A DNA stretch of 64,000 bases, taken from Scytonema hofmannii PCC 7110 (GTDB lineage Bacteria; Cyanobacteriota; Cyanobacteriia; Cyanobacteriales; Nostocaceae). A model generated the notes under the pieces. That model saw only the letters and a list, made by a program, of their open reading frames with translations. It was not told the DNA's origin and did no database searches. The position numbers and the translations under genes are program-made. Below, piece by piece: positions 43,435 through 51,765 of the stretch. How positions within the stretch are numbered: the first letter of the stretch is position 1; each line of letters starts with the position of its first letter. The stretch lies in assembly GCF_000346485.2 (NCBI RefSeq), contig NZ_KQ976354.1, positions 372,001 to 436,000 of the forward strand, written 5' to 3'.

Positions 43435-44350
43435 GATGTTTGTATTAATGGATCACGATGGTGGTGTAGATGATTATTTAGCAACTATGCTGCTGATGAC
43501 GATGGAGAATGTACAGCCTCTTGGTATCGTTGTCACTCCAGCCGATTGCTACGCAGAACCAGCTGTCAGTGCTACGCGTAAAATTCTAGATCTCATGGGA
43601 TGCTCTCATGTTCCCGTTGCTGAAAGTACTGTACGTGGTATCAATCCCTTTCCCCGTCTCTATCGCCGTGATTCATTTGTTGTTGACCATTTTCCTATTC
43701 TCAATCAAAATGAAACCATTCGCACACCCTTACTAGCAGAACCCGGTCAAGATTTTATGATACGGGTGTTGCGAGAGTCACCAGAACCAATCACTTTAAT
43801 GGTCACTGGTCCCTTAACTAATGTAGCCAATGCACTTGATACAGCACCATTCGTGGAGTCAAAAATCCAACGCATTGTCTGGATGGGAGGCGCGCTCAAT
43901 GTCTCAGGTAATGTGGAAAAAAATTGGGAACCGGGACAAGATGGTTCTGCAGAATGGAATGCTTACTGGGACCCGATGTCTGTTGCAAGAGTGTGGCGAT
44001 CGCAAATTGAAATGATCGTGTGTCCCTTAGATTTAACCAACAACGTACCTGTCACATCTGATATAGTATACAAGATGGGGAAACAAAGAAAATATCCCAT
44101 ATCTGATTTGGCGGGACAATGTTATGCACTAGTTATTCCCCAGGATTATTATTTTTGGGATGTGCTAGCGACAGCTTACCTGGCTCATGCAGAATTTTAC
44201 GAACTGCGAGAATGGGAAACAGAAATAGTGACAGTGGGTCTCAGCCAGGGACGTACTAAAATAGTCCCTGGAGGTCGTAAGATTTACGCAATGGATAAAG
44301 TCGATAAAGAGGCTTTCTACTCTTATATTTTGCAACAGTGGGCAAGATGA
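43433..44350 (+). CDS. Nucleoside hydrolase
   Basis: A 305-residue calcium-dependent N-ribosidase of the inosine-uridine hydrolase type, splitting nucleosides to base and ribose. The metal motif D7-x-D9-x3-D13-D14 is in MDHDGGVDDYLATML. Other marks are LMVTGPLTNVANAL, IVWMGGALNVSGN, EWNAYWDPMSVARVW and the C-terminal FYELREWETEIVTV. The start could be ATG 43433 or the next codon; both lie at the edge of the STRR, leaving no room for a normal ribosome site, so translation may be coupled to ribokinase. With rbsK and a Nudix hydrolase it makes a nucleoside and ribose salvage group. Confidence 0.9.
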   Translation: MMFVLMDHDGGVDDYLATMLLMTMENVQPLGIVVTPADCYAEPAVSATRKILDLMGCSHVPVAESTVRGINPFPRLYRRDSFVVDHFPILNQNETIRTPLLAEPGQDFMIRVLRESPEPITLMVTGPLTNVANALDTAPFVESKIQRIVWMGGALNVSGNVEKNWEPGQDGSAEWNAYWDPMSVARVWRSQIEMIVCPLDLTNNVPVTSDIVYKMGKQRKYPISDLAGQCYALVIPQDYYFWDVLATAYLAHAEFYELREWETEIVTVGLSQGRTKIVPGGRKIYAMDKVDKEAFYSYILQQWAR

Positions 44351-44356
44351 ATTTTG

Positions 44357-44420
44357 AACCGCAGATGCACGCAGATGCACGCGGACAATTATCTGCGTCC
44401 GTCAGCGTTCATCTGCGGTT
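44357..44420. repeat. Inverted repeat AACCGCAGATG...CATCTGCGGTT
   Basis: AACCGCAGATGCACGC with a second GCAGATGCACGC unit is mirrored by GCGTTCATCTGCGGTT. This is a dispersed repeat type in cyanobacteria. It lies between the convergent nucleoside hydrolase and Nudix genes and can work as a terminator for both. Confidence 0.7.
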
Positions 44421-44970
44421 AAAATTTCAAAAAATTCAATCCCAAGCACAAAGCTGCAACCGTTCCTGCAACACAAATTTCGCCTTGGACAATTTTTTCC
44501 CTGACTGATTCCACAGGAATTAAAAGAACTTCAATTTCTTCTGTAATATCTAAATTTTGGTCTCCCACTTTTGTGACATTCTCTGCTAGGAATAAGTGTA
44601 TTTGATTGGTATCTTTGCTTGGTTTGTCATAAAGTGTTGATATCTTTGTTATTTGTTGGGCAAGATAACCGGTTTCTTCTTGCAGTTCTCTGATTGCTGC
44701 TATTACTGCACTTTCTTGTGCTGGGTCAAAACTTCCTGCGGGAAGTTCAATGAAAAACTCACCCACCGCGTGTCTGTATTGACGGACAAAAATAATTTCC
44801 CTGTTGCTGGTAATGGGTAATATGAGAGCAACTTCCTGTTTCAGATTAACAAAATAATCGTCTATAATTTTACCGTTAGGTAACTGTAGCTTATCTTGCC
44901 TGACTTTACACCAGTAATGGTCTAAAACCATTGTTGAGTGCAGAATCTTCCACTTGTGTAAGTTGGTCAT
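44419..44970 (-). CDS. Nudix hydrolase, ADP-sugar pyrophosphatase-like
   Basis: A 183-residue Nudix protein with a complete Nudix box G-x5-E-x7-REL-x-EE-x-GY (GSFDPAQE...IRELQEETGY). The N-terminal domain (KILHSTMVLDHYWCKVRQD, LPNGKIIDDYFVNLKQEVAL, FVRQYRHAVGEFFIELPAGS) and FLAENVTKVGDQNLDITEEI match ADP-ribose pyrophosphatases, which hydrolyse ADP-ribose to AMP and ribose-5-phosphate. This fits the neighbouring ribokinase and nucleoside hydrolase, both producing or using ribose. Complete. It converges with the nucleoside hydrolase. Start ATG 44970 (MTNLHKWKILHS). Confidence 0.9.
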   Translation of the reverse strand: MTNLHKWKILHSTMVLDHYWCKVRQDKLQLPNGKIIDDYFVNLKQEVALILPITSNREIIFVRQYRHAVGEFFIELPAGSFDPAQESAVIAAIRELQEETGYLAQQITKISTLYDKPSKDTNQIHLFLAENVTKVGDQNLDITEEIEVLLIPVESVREKIVQGEICVAGTVAALCLGLNFLKF

Positions 44971-45037
44971 GGATATAAGGATAAAAGATAAAACATGAAA
45001 TATTTTATACTTTATTCTTCATCGTTTACATAAAATT

Positions 45038-46090
45038 ATGCAGATAGAAGTAGAGACATTCACTGTAAACAAGCGCTTTCCTTTGACCATCAGTCGCGGT
45101 ACAACGGCAAAGACGACAAATGTATGGGTAAAGATTTCGCACGATGGTATGGAAGGGTGGGGAGAAGCATCGCCTTTTGGTGTAGGGACTTCTCCACAAT
45201 CAACAGAGATAATCAAAAATGCTTTGCTACAAGTCGTGCCTTCTTTACAGAAATTCAGCCCATTGCAAAGACAGGCAATTGAGGTTATCTTGAATAAATC
45301 TCGCATTCCTTCATCTGCCAAAGCAGCCTTGGATGTAGCCGTGCATGATTGGTTGGGAAAGCGTGTTGGGCTACCTCTATGGCAATTATGGGGACTAGAA
45401 CGCAATTCTATTGTACCTACTTCAGTGACTATTGGTATTAACTCTCCCGAAGGAGCGAGGGCTAGGGCGCGAGATTGGTTACAATTTACTGATGTTCGTG
45501 TTTTTAAGGTAAAGTTGGGGAGTCCGGATGGTATTGCAGCAGATCGGAAAATGTTATTAGCAGTGCGCGAGGAAACACCAGATCGAGAATTGTACGTTGA
45601 TGCGAATGGGGGTTGGAGTTTGGAAAATGCGGTACAAATGTGCAATTGGCTTGCCGATCTGGGTATAAAGTATGTAGAGCAACCACTGCAAAAAGGGCAG
45701 GAAGACAGGTTAGTACACTTAAAGAAGCAAACTTCTCTACCTATCTTTGTTGATGAAAGTTGCTTCACTAGCTCGGATATTCCCAAATTAGCAAACTACG
45801 TAGATGGAATTAATATCAAATTGATGAAATCAGGGGGCTTGACAGAAGCAATGCGGATGGTACATACAGCACGGGCGCATGGGTTGCAAGTGATGTTGGG
45901 TTGCTATTCCGACAGTACGCTAGCCAATACAGCAGCGCTACAGCTTTCCCCAGTAGCTGACTATCTCGACTTAGATAGCCATCTCAATCTTATAGATGAC
46001 CCCTTTACAGGTGCAATATTGCAAGAGGGGAGAGTGTTACCAAACGATTTACCAGGGTTGGGGGTACAACGCAGTGCGTCTGGCGCTTAA
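45038..46090 (+). CDS. Dipeptide epimerase / N-acetyl-D-Glu racemase-like (enolase superfamily)
   Basis: A 350-residue muconate lactonising enzyme subgroup member. All acid/base and metal residues are present: K157-x-K159 (VFKVKLG), D188 (YVDANGGW), E214 (VEQPLQKG), D239 (FVDESCFT) and K261 (NIKLMKSGG). The two-lysine arrangement fits 1,1-proton transfer as in L-Ala-D/L-Glu epimerase. The next gene is DUF1611 and overlaps its end by 17 bases. That pairing matches the DgcA-DgcN pathway, where D-glutamate is N-acetylated and then racemised, so an N-acetyl-D-glutamate racemase is the better guess. The link to peptidoglycan D-Glu turnover is inference. Confidence 0.9.
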   Translation: MQIEVETFTVNKRFPLTISRGTTAKTTNVWVKISHDGMEGWGEASPFGVGTSPQSTEIIKNALLQVVPSLQKFSPLQRQAIEVILNKSRIPSSAKAALDVAVHDWLGKRVGLPLWQLWGLERNSIVPTSVTIGINSPEGARARARDWLQFTDVRVFKVKLGSPDGIAADRKMLLAVREETPDRELYVDANGGWSLENAVQMCNWLADLGIKYVEQPLQKGQEDRLVHLKKQTSLPIFVDESCFTSSDIPKLANYVDGINIKLMKSGGLTEAMRMVHTARAHGLQVMLGCYSDSTLANTAALQLSPVADYLDLDSHLNLIDDPFTGAILQEGRVLPNDLPGLGVQRSASGA

Positions 46091-47117
46091 TCAAAGAGTT
46101 GCAATTCTATTGCATGAAGGAATCCAAGGACGGAGGGGTAAAACGGGACTTGCACTTTTACGTTACAGTGAGGCTTCAATAGTAGCAGCGATTGACCGCG
46201 AATGTGCGGGTAAATCTCTATTGGAGTTAACGGGTATCAAGCGTGATGTACCGATAGTCTCATCGGTGGCAGAATCGGTGGAGTACAAACCGCAAGTCTT
46301 GGTTATTGGTATTGCCCCTCAAGGAGGTACTGTACCGGATGATTATTGGCATGAAATCAAAGATGCTGTCATGGCTGGAATGTCAATAGTGAACGGTTTG
46401 CATACACCACTGTCAACAATGGCAGAGTTAAGGGCATTGCTAAAACCGGGACAAATCATTTGGGATGTACGGAAAGAACCGCCCAATCTGGGTATAGCTT
46501 CTGGAATAGCACGGTATTTACCCTGTCGTCGGGTGTTGACTGTGGGAACCGATATGGCAGTGGGTAAGATGTCAACAAGTTTGGAGTTAAACTGGGCGTC
46601 ACGACTGCGAGGATTGCGTTCTAAATTTTTGGCGACAGGGCAAACAGGTTTAATGTTGGAAGGAGATGGCGTAGCGCTAGATGCCGTTAGGGTGGATTAT
46701 GCTGCGGGTGCGGTGGAACAAATGGTTGTGCGTTATGGTAAAAATTACGACATTTTACATATTGAAGGACAAGGTTCACTGCTGCACCCCGGTTCAACAG
46801 CAACTCTGCCCTTAATACGTGGTTGCCAACCAACGCAAATGATATTAGTACATCGTGCCGGACAAACGGAAGTATCGAGTGGTGGCGTGTTTATTCCACC
46901 CCTATCAGAAGTTGTTCAGCTTTATGAAGCAGTCGCCCGTGCTGGAGGCACTTTTGCACCCGTACCTGTCGCGGCTATTGCTCTCAATACCAGGCATTTG
47001 GATGAGCCTGCAGCGAACGGTGCGATCGCATCGGTTGAAGCAGAGACTCATCTTCCCTGTACAGATCCCGTTCGTTTTGGTGCTGGTAAGTTATTGGATG
47101 CAGTAATGAAGGCTTAG
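46074..47117 (+). CDS. DUF1611 protein, DgcN-like N-acetyltransferase
   Basis: A 347-residue protein from GTG 46074 (VRLALNQRVAILLHEGIQ), overlapping the epimerase stop by 17 bases. A longer in-frame start at 45996 would lie deeper in the upstream gene and lacks homology. The N-terminal domain binds a small molecule (GKTGLALLRYSEASIVAAID, VLVIGIAPQGG). The C-terminal half has a P-loop, TVGTDMAVGKMSTSLEL at about 157-171, and MLEGDGVALDAVRVDYAAGA, EGQGSLLHPGSTATLPLIRG. DUF1611 enzymes paired with this kind of epimerase have been described as D-glutamate N-acetyltransferase DgcN. The overlap points to coupled translation. The Rpn-like gene starts 2 bases later. Confidence 0.85.
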   Translation: MRLALNQRVAILLHEGIQGRRGKTGLALLRYSEASIVAAIDRECAGKSLLELTGIKRDVPIVSSVAESVEYKPQVLVIGIAPQGGTVPDDYWHEIKDAVMAGMSIVNGLHTPLSTMAELRALLKPGQIIWDVRKEPPNLGIASGIARYLPCRRVLTVGTDMAVGKMSTSLELNWASRLRGLRSKFLATGQTGLMLEGDGVALDAVRVDYAAGAVEQMVVRYGKNYDILHIEGQGSLLHPGSTATLPLIRGCQPTQMILVHRAGQTEVSSGGVFIPPLSEVVQLYEAVARAGGTFAPVPVAAIALNTRHLDEPAANGAIASVEAETHLPCTDPVRFGAGKLLDAVMKA

Positions 47118-47119
47118 AA

Positions 47120-47902
47120 ATGACAGCAGATCCACTCTTTTATGAAATCTTCAAAGAAATCCCGGAGTTATTTTTTGAATTAATTGGGAGTTCGGAAAAA
47201 GACCCTAGTATTTACAAATTTAGCGCCCAAGAAATTAAACAGCGAGGGTTTCGTTTAGATGGGCTGCTTTCCACTCCCAATAATTACCCTGATGAACCCA
47301 TCTATTTTATTGAAGCACAATCTTACAAAGATGATAATTTCTACAACCAGTTTGTCGCCAAAGTCATTCTTTATTTAACCCAATATCAACCACCTAATAA
47401 GCAATGGTACGCCGTCATTATTTATAATACGAAAAGTCATGAAGGAAACTTTCCAGAATATTTAAGTTTTTTTAAAGCACATTTACGTTGCTTCTATCTT
47501 GATGAGTTGGCAAAAACTCCCAATCAATCGCTGGCTGTGGGAGTCATGCGGTTAATAGTCGAAAAGAAAACTCAAGAAAAAACCGGAAAACTCGCCAAAC
47601 AGCTCATGAGTCAAGCTCAACAAGAGCTAACCAATGTTATCTTGAAGGAAAAGGTTCTAGAATTTATTCAAACAGTGGTCATTGATAGGTTTACTAACTT
47701 GAGTCGGGAGGAAATTGCCGCTATGCTGGGTTTAGAGTCTTTGAAAAAAAGCAGAGTTTATCAAGAAACAAGACAAGAAGCTATACTGGAGACTAAGTTA
47801 GAAATGATACCAATTTTATTAGAGTTGGGATTAACTATTGAGCAAACTGCCGAACGCTTAAAACTGGATGTGGAAACTGTCAGAAAAAACGCTCAACAAT
47901 GA
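47120..47902 (+). CDS. Rpn/DUF2887-type nuclease family protein, copy 1
   Basis: A 260-residue protein of the Rpn/PD-(D/E)XK group often annotated DUF2887 in cyanobacteria. It opens MTADPLFYEIFKEIPELFFE. The nuclease-like core is GFRLDGLLSTP-x9-PIYFIEAQSYKDDNFYNQF, where D, E-x-Q take the place of the D-E-x-K signature. The C-terminal half is helical with REEIAAMLGLESLKKSRVYQ, LLELGLTIEQTAERLKLDVETV. It starts two bases after the DUF1611 stop. A second copy lies at 48228-49016 and is almost identical over the N-terminal two thirds. These genes are mobile-like and multiply in filamentous cyanobacteria. Biological role uncertain. Confidence 0.85.
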   Translation: MTADPLFYEIFKEIPELFFELIGSSEKDPSIYKFSAQEIKQRGFRLDGLLSTPNNYPDEPIYFIEAQSYKDDNFYNQFVAKVILYLTQYQPPNKQWYAVIIYNTKSHEGNFPEYLSFFKAHLRCFYLDELAKTPNQSLAVGVMRLIVEKKTQEKTGKLAKQLMSQAQQELTNVILKEKVLEFIQTVVIDRFTNLSREEIAAMLGLESLKKSRVYQETRQEAILETKLEMIPILLELGLTIEQTAERLKLDVETVRKNAQQ

Positions 47903-47942
47903 AGAAGGGAGTGGGGAGTAGGGAATAGGGGATATCATCAAA

Positions 47943-48059
47943 CTACTCCCTGACCGCCTCAAGATTACCGATCGAAATGAAATGAACCGCACAAGGGCGC
48001 AAAGAGCGCAAAGTCAAGAGGAACAGATGTTTGGTAGTCTGAGAGCGGAAAGGGAGTAA
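47943..48059. repeat. TACTCCCT-ended element, copy 1
   Basis: CTACTCCCTGACCGCC at the left is mirrored by GCGGAAAGGGAGTAA at the right. The core GGGCGCAAAGAGCGCAAAG, then AGAGGAACAGATGTTTGGTA, is shared with the element at 61861-61969. Confidence 0.7.
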
Positions 48060-48095
48060 AGCGCTCGCAATTCACGAGCAGAAAGGCGCGATGAT

Positions 48096-48152
48096 GAAGC
48101 TTAGTTAAAAAAAGGCGCGCTCGCCATAAACTTTGAAAAAGAAAAGCCATAC
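48096..48152. repeat. Dispersed 57-bp repeat, copy 1
   Basis: GAAGCTTAGTTAAAAAAAGG, then CGCTCGCCATAAACTTTGAA and AAAGAAAAGCCATA, recurs with few changes at 53302-53358. Not coding. Confidence 0.6.
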
Positions 48153-48227
48153 TATCGGCTCTGTTGATTGAAGATAGCTATAGAGAATTTTATACTTAGA
48201 GAAACCTGACGGAAACGCACCAAGTCA

Positions 48228-49016
48228 ATGACAGCAGATCCACTCTTTTATGAAATCTTCAAAGAAATCCCGGAGTTATTTTTTGAATTAATTGGGAGTT
48301 CGGAAAAAGACCCTAGTATTTACAAATTTAGCGCCCAAGAAATTAAACAGCGAGGGTTTCGTTTAGATGGGCTGCTTTCCACTCCCAATAATTACCCTGA
48401 TGAACCCATCTATTTTATTGAAGCACAATCTTACAAAGATGATAATTTCTACAACCAGTTTGTCGCCAAAGTCATTCTTTATTTAACCCAATATCAACCA
48501 CCCAATAAGCAATGGTACGCTGTCATTATTTATAATACGAAAAGTCATGAAGGAAACTTTCCAGAATATTTAAGTTTTTTTAAAGCACATTTACGTTGCT
48601 TCTATCTTGATGAGTTGGCAAAAACGCCCAATCAATCACTGGCTGTGGGAGTCATGCGGTTAATAGTCGAAAAGAAAACTCAAGAAAAAACCGGAGAACT
48701 CGCCAGACAACTGATGAGTCAAGCTGAACAAGAACTCACTAATGCCATCTTGAAGGAAAAGGTTTTAGAATTTATTCAAACAGTGGTCATTGATAAGTTG
48801 ACTAACTTGAGCCGGGAGGAAATTGCCGCTATGCTGGGTTTAGAGTCTTTGAAAAAAAGCAGAGTTTATCAAGAAGCAAGACAAGAAGGTATACTGGAGA
48901 ATAAGTTGGAAATGATACCAATCTTATTAGAGTTGGGGTTAACGATTGAGCAGACTGCCGAACGCTTAAAGCTGGATGTGGAAACTGTGAAAAAGGGAGT
49001 AGGGAGTGGGGAGTAG
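48228..49016 (+). CDS. Rpn/DUF2887-type nuclease family protein, copy 2
   Basis: A 262-residue near-duplicate of the gene at 47120-47902. The first roughly 270 coding bases look identical; differences appear gradually and become frequent after about base 560 (GKLAKQLMSQAQQ against GELARQLMSQAEQ). The C-terminal end differs: the frame runs into STRR heptamers, giving VKKGVGSGE before the TAG. The motifs are those of copy 1 (GFRLDGLLS, YFIEAQSY, AERLKLDVETV). The same-strand spacing of 325 bases contains two repeat elements. Recent duplication with later gene conversion of the 5' part is the simplest reading. Confidence 0.85.
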   Translation: MTADPLFYEIFKEIPELFFELIGSSEKDPSIYKFSAQEIKQRGFRLDGLLSTPNNYPDEPIYFIEAQSYKDDNFYNQFVAKVILYLTQYQPPNKQWYAVIIYNTKSHEGNFPEYLSFFKAHLRCFYLDELAKTPNQSLAVGVMRLIVEKKTQEKTGELARQLMSQAEQELTNAILKEKVLEFIQTVVIDKLTNLSREEIAAMLGLESLKKSRVYQEARQEGILENKLEMIPILLELGLTIEQTAERLKLDVETVKKGVGSGE

Positions 49017-49027
49017 GGAGTAGGGGA
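49002..49027 (+). repeat. STRR heptamers (GGGAGTA)n ending Rpn copy 2
   Basis: GGGAGTAGGGAGTGGGGAGT units in coding direction supply the TAG stop of the gene. A similar array (GGGAGTGGGGAGTAGGGAAT) follows the stop of copy 1 at about 47910-47930. Confidence 0.8.
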
Positions 49028-49224
49028 TTAACTTCATCCTTCAAGAAGTCGGGGATCTCATCGAATTGTGGTATGGGCATCCCCGCCCGTTGAGGTTTTC
49101 ATGACTTTGATGACGAGATGGCGCTTTAGCAGTACTAGAGCGCCGCTCCAGTAGTCAAGCACGGGGGCAAAAAACCTGGTTTGTCTGAGAACACAGGTAT
49201 CTTTATTTACCCAATTTAAGATTT
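49017..49224. other. Intergenic with repeat remnants
   Basis: Fragments of several repeat families: half a CTTCTTGAAG hairpin (CTTCAAGAAGTCGGGGATCT at about 49039), a MITE family A fragment (TTGTGGTATGGGCATCCCCG at about 49066), and a relative of the 14369 element (about 49150-49190). No gene is seen. The fragments lie close together as if broken by successive insertions. Confidence 0.5.
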
Positions 49225-50958
49225 CTATCTGTCTGGTCCATAGACTTCCCTATTGTATTGTAGGATCGCCTCAGAATCGTAAGGCTGCTGAGGGGGCGCA
49301 AAAGGCGGGACACCACGCTGCACAGAGCAAAGCGGTTCCATCTGGGAGACTGGCTTTGCAGGAGCGAGGGTGCTGGGATCGGTGTTATCACCACCCACAT
49401 GAAATGTCACCATCATGTCGCAATCTTCATGCTCTAAGTTGTGGCAGTGTATCATGTATCTTCCCCGATGCTCTTTGGCAAATTTACCAGAAATCACAGC
49501 CTTTTCATTTTTTTGAATGACAAAGACATCTTTCCAACAGTTCGCCTCATAGGGTTTCTCATCAAGTGATACCTCTTCGTAGTTACCATCACTGTTTTTC
49601 TTAAAACGCTGGATGAGTTGCATATCAATGAGATGAATGTGAACTGGGTGAGGCTCTGCTACATCGTTAAGAATTGTCCAGACTACACATTCTCCACTTA
49701 TTGGACAAGCAACATTTGTAGCCCATCTCTTGCCATTGATTTCAAATATTCTCTTATCATTTTTACATCTCTCACTTCTACTCTGAGCAAATCTGAATTC
49801 TGTTGTGCATTCGAGAGGCAAATCTGAATTATTCACCGATGCATTTAAACTTCCTTGAGGACAGTTATCAAAACGTTTAACAGAGCGGATGAAATCTGGA
49901 ATAGAACTATCATCTTGGACTTGTTCGGGATTGATATCGAAACGGAGAACTGGCTGCACCTCTCCAGGTGGAGAAGGCACTATTCCCTTTAATTTTAAAT
50001 AGATCTGACGTACTCCATTATTAAATACTTTATCAAAGTCGATAACGAACTCATAGCGCTCTCCCACGCCCATTTCAAGGTTGTCAACATCCACCGCTTT
50101 TTCCCGTAAGCCGCTATCCGTTCCAATCACGCTCAGCATTTGATTGTTCTCTTCTTCTCGCTGACCAATAGTGAGTTTAAAGAAATTTTTGGCAGTAGCG
50201 TTCAGGACGCGAAACCGATATTTATGCCGTTCAACCTCAAAATGGGGTGTTAAAGCACCATTAACAAGGATAGTCGTTCCTTCTAGATCTTCGGGGTGAT
50301 TTTGTAGAATTAGTGGTACATCATATTTACCTTGAGGTAAAGGTAGCTTTCTCTCATATTCGTCTTCAACAATGTACATACCCAACAAACCTTTTTGCAC
50401 GTTTCGCTCAGTTGTGTGAAGTGCATGATCGTGGTACCAGATTGTGGCAGCGCGATCGTTGGGATAGATGTAATCTTTGTAATGTGCTGGTGGAATATTA
50501 TCATCAGCATAACCATCATACTGTGGCGCAGAAGCCATACCATGCAAGTGGACTACCGTCTTAATAGGGTTTCCTTCTGCGTCATTATCCAGTTTATTAA
50601 TGAAGCGGACAACCGAATACCGCAATCCTTCCTTTTTCTGTAAATCCCCGACTTGTTGTTTGATCAGGGGACCGGGAGTCATACCGTTATAGCCCCAAAT
50701 CTCAACTGGTTTTCCCCCAATCGTTTGCTGACTACTCTTAATTTCGATTTCGTAGTAATCTGTTAGTATTCCTTCGCTATTTTCGATGCTACACACAGGA
50801 TTGAGAAGAGGTGGCATGGGTAGGCTGTCTTTAAACTCATCGCTGTCTTCTTGAGAAGACTCTTGAGCTAAAGCTTGGCTTTGATGACCTGAAGGAACTA
50901 CGAAAGCTCCGCTCGCAATTAACCCTAACTTGATAGCTTCCCGTCTAGTAATGCTCAT
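49225..50958 (-). CDS. Multicopper oxidase, Tat-exported, CotA/bilirubin-oxidase-like
   Basis: A 577-residue three-domain multicopper oxidase that couples oxidation of a substrate (phenols, bilirubin-like pigments or metal ions) to four-electron reduction of oxygen. The N-terminus ITRREAIKLGLIASGAFVVP is a twin-arginine signal, so it folds with copper in the cytosol and is exported. Copper motifs are HLHG (137-140), WYHDHA (174-179), HPVHIHL and HCHNLEHEDCDMM near the C-terminus, covering type 1, 2 and 3 sites. The axial Met of the type 1 site is present. The domain order matches CotA and similar enzymes. It lies downstream of the cupredoxin and propeller genes on the same strand. Confidence 0.93.
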   Translation of the reverse strand: MSITRREAIKLGLIASGAFVVPSGHQSQALAQESSQEDSDEFKDSLPMPPLLNPVCSIENSEGILTDYYEIEIKSSQQTIGGKPVEIWGYNGMTPGPLIKQQVGDLQKKEGLRYSVVRFINKLDNDAEGNPIKTVVHLHGMASAPQYDGYADDNIPPAHYKDYIYPNDRAATIWYHDHALHTTERNVQKGLLGMYIVEDEYERKLPLPQGKYDVPLILQNHPEDLEGTTILVNGALTPHFEVERHKYRFRVLNATAKNFFKLTIGQREEENNQMLSVIGTDSGLREKAVDVDNLEMGVGERYEFVIDFDKVFNNGVRQIYLKLKGIVPSPPGEVQPVLRFDINPEQVQDDSSIPDFIRSVKRFDNCPQGSLNASVNNSDLPLECTTEFRFAQSRSERCKNDKRIFEINGKRWATNVACPISGECVVWTILNDVAEPHPVHIHLIDMQLIQRFKKNSDGNYEEVSLDEKPYEANCWKDVFVIQKNEKAVISGKFAKEHRGRYMIHCHNLEHEDCDMMVTFHVGGDNTDPSTLAPAKPVSQMEPLCSVQRGVPPFAPPQQPYDSEAILQYNREVYGPDR

Positions 50959-51171
50959 ATACTAGCCTTCTTATTTAGATTCTAATGAGTTGACCAATGG
51001 GGAGAGTCAGTTGTTGCGCCGATCGGAATGCACTCTGAGGACAGGCGAGGACGCCCGTCCCACAAGAGCTAGATTTACTAAGGTTGTGCAAGTTAAAGAA
51101 TTATTAGCTTAGTTTATGCAGTTGCTGGTAAAAAACAGCAAGATTGCATATGGTAACGAGTGACAGTTCTC

Positions 51172-51729
51172 TTAAGCTTCCAATGCAGCTGGTTTAACAA
51201 TGACTTTTCCCCTCATACCGCCACCTGAGTGGAATCGACAACGATACTCAAAACCTGATTCATCGCTCGGATTCGCAAATGTGAACTCAAACGCCTCGCC
51301 AGGAGCTAAAACTTGGTCAAAGCGGGGCTCGTCGGTTCTAGTTACGGTGTGGTCTGCGCTACCTTCATTAATCCATTTTACAGTGGTGCCAACTTCTATC
51401 TCCACCTCGCTTGGCTCAAAGAGAAAATCAACTACCTTAATAAGTGTTGGAGCGACCTCTGGCGTAACAATGACTTTTCCCCTCATACCGCCACCTGAGT
51501 GGAATCGACAACGATACTCAAAACCCGATTCATCGCTCGGATTCGCAAATGTGAACTCAAACTCCTCACCAGGAGCTAAAACTCGGTCAAAGCTAGGCTC
51601 GTCAGCTCTAGTTACGGTGTGGTCTGCGCTACCTTCATTAACCCATTTTACAGTGCTGCCCGCTTCTACTTTCACCTCGCTTGGCTCGAAGCGAAAATCA
51701 ACTACCTTAACAAGTGTAGGGTCTGCCAT
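51172..51729 (-). CDS. Tandem two-domain cupredoxin without signal peptide
   Basis: A 185-residue protein made of two nearly identical plastocyanin-like domains (about 1-90 and 91-180). Each has DFRFEPSEVKVEAGSTVKWV, the first copper His in SADHTVT, and C-x2-H-x4-M (YRCRFHSGGGM) as the other ligands. The DNA of the halves also matches closely with a 270-base period, so the duplication is recent or kept alike by conversion. ATG 51729 has GGAG eight bases upstream; it opens MADPTLVKVVDF with no signal peptide or anchor and no room for one, as the next gene ends 36 bases away. Blue copper proteins normally work outside the cytosol, so its place is puzzling. Probable partner of the multicopper oxidase. 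Confidence 0.88.
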   Translation of the reverse strand: MADPTLVKVVDFRFEPSEVKVEAGSTVKWVNEGSADHTVTRADEPSFDRVLAPGEEFEFTFANPSDESGFEYRCRFHSGGGMRGKVIVTPEVAPTLIKVVDFLFEPSEVEIEVGTTVKWINEGSADHTVTRTDEPRFDQVLAPGEAFEFTFANPSDESGFEYRCRFHSGGGMRGKVIVKPAALEA

Positions 51730-51765
51730 CTTACTACTCCAAAATGAAACTAAACTATCTGATGT

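Noticed and set aside
45996-46073. Longer DUF1611 start
   Set aside because: The extra residues lie within the epimerase gene and show no family similarity.
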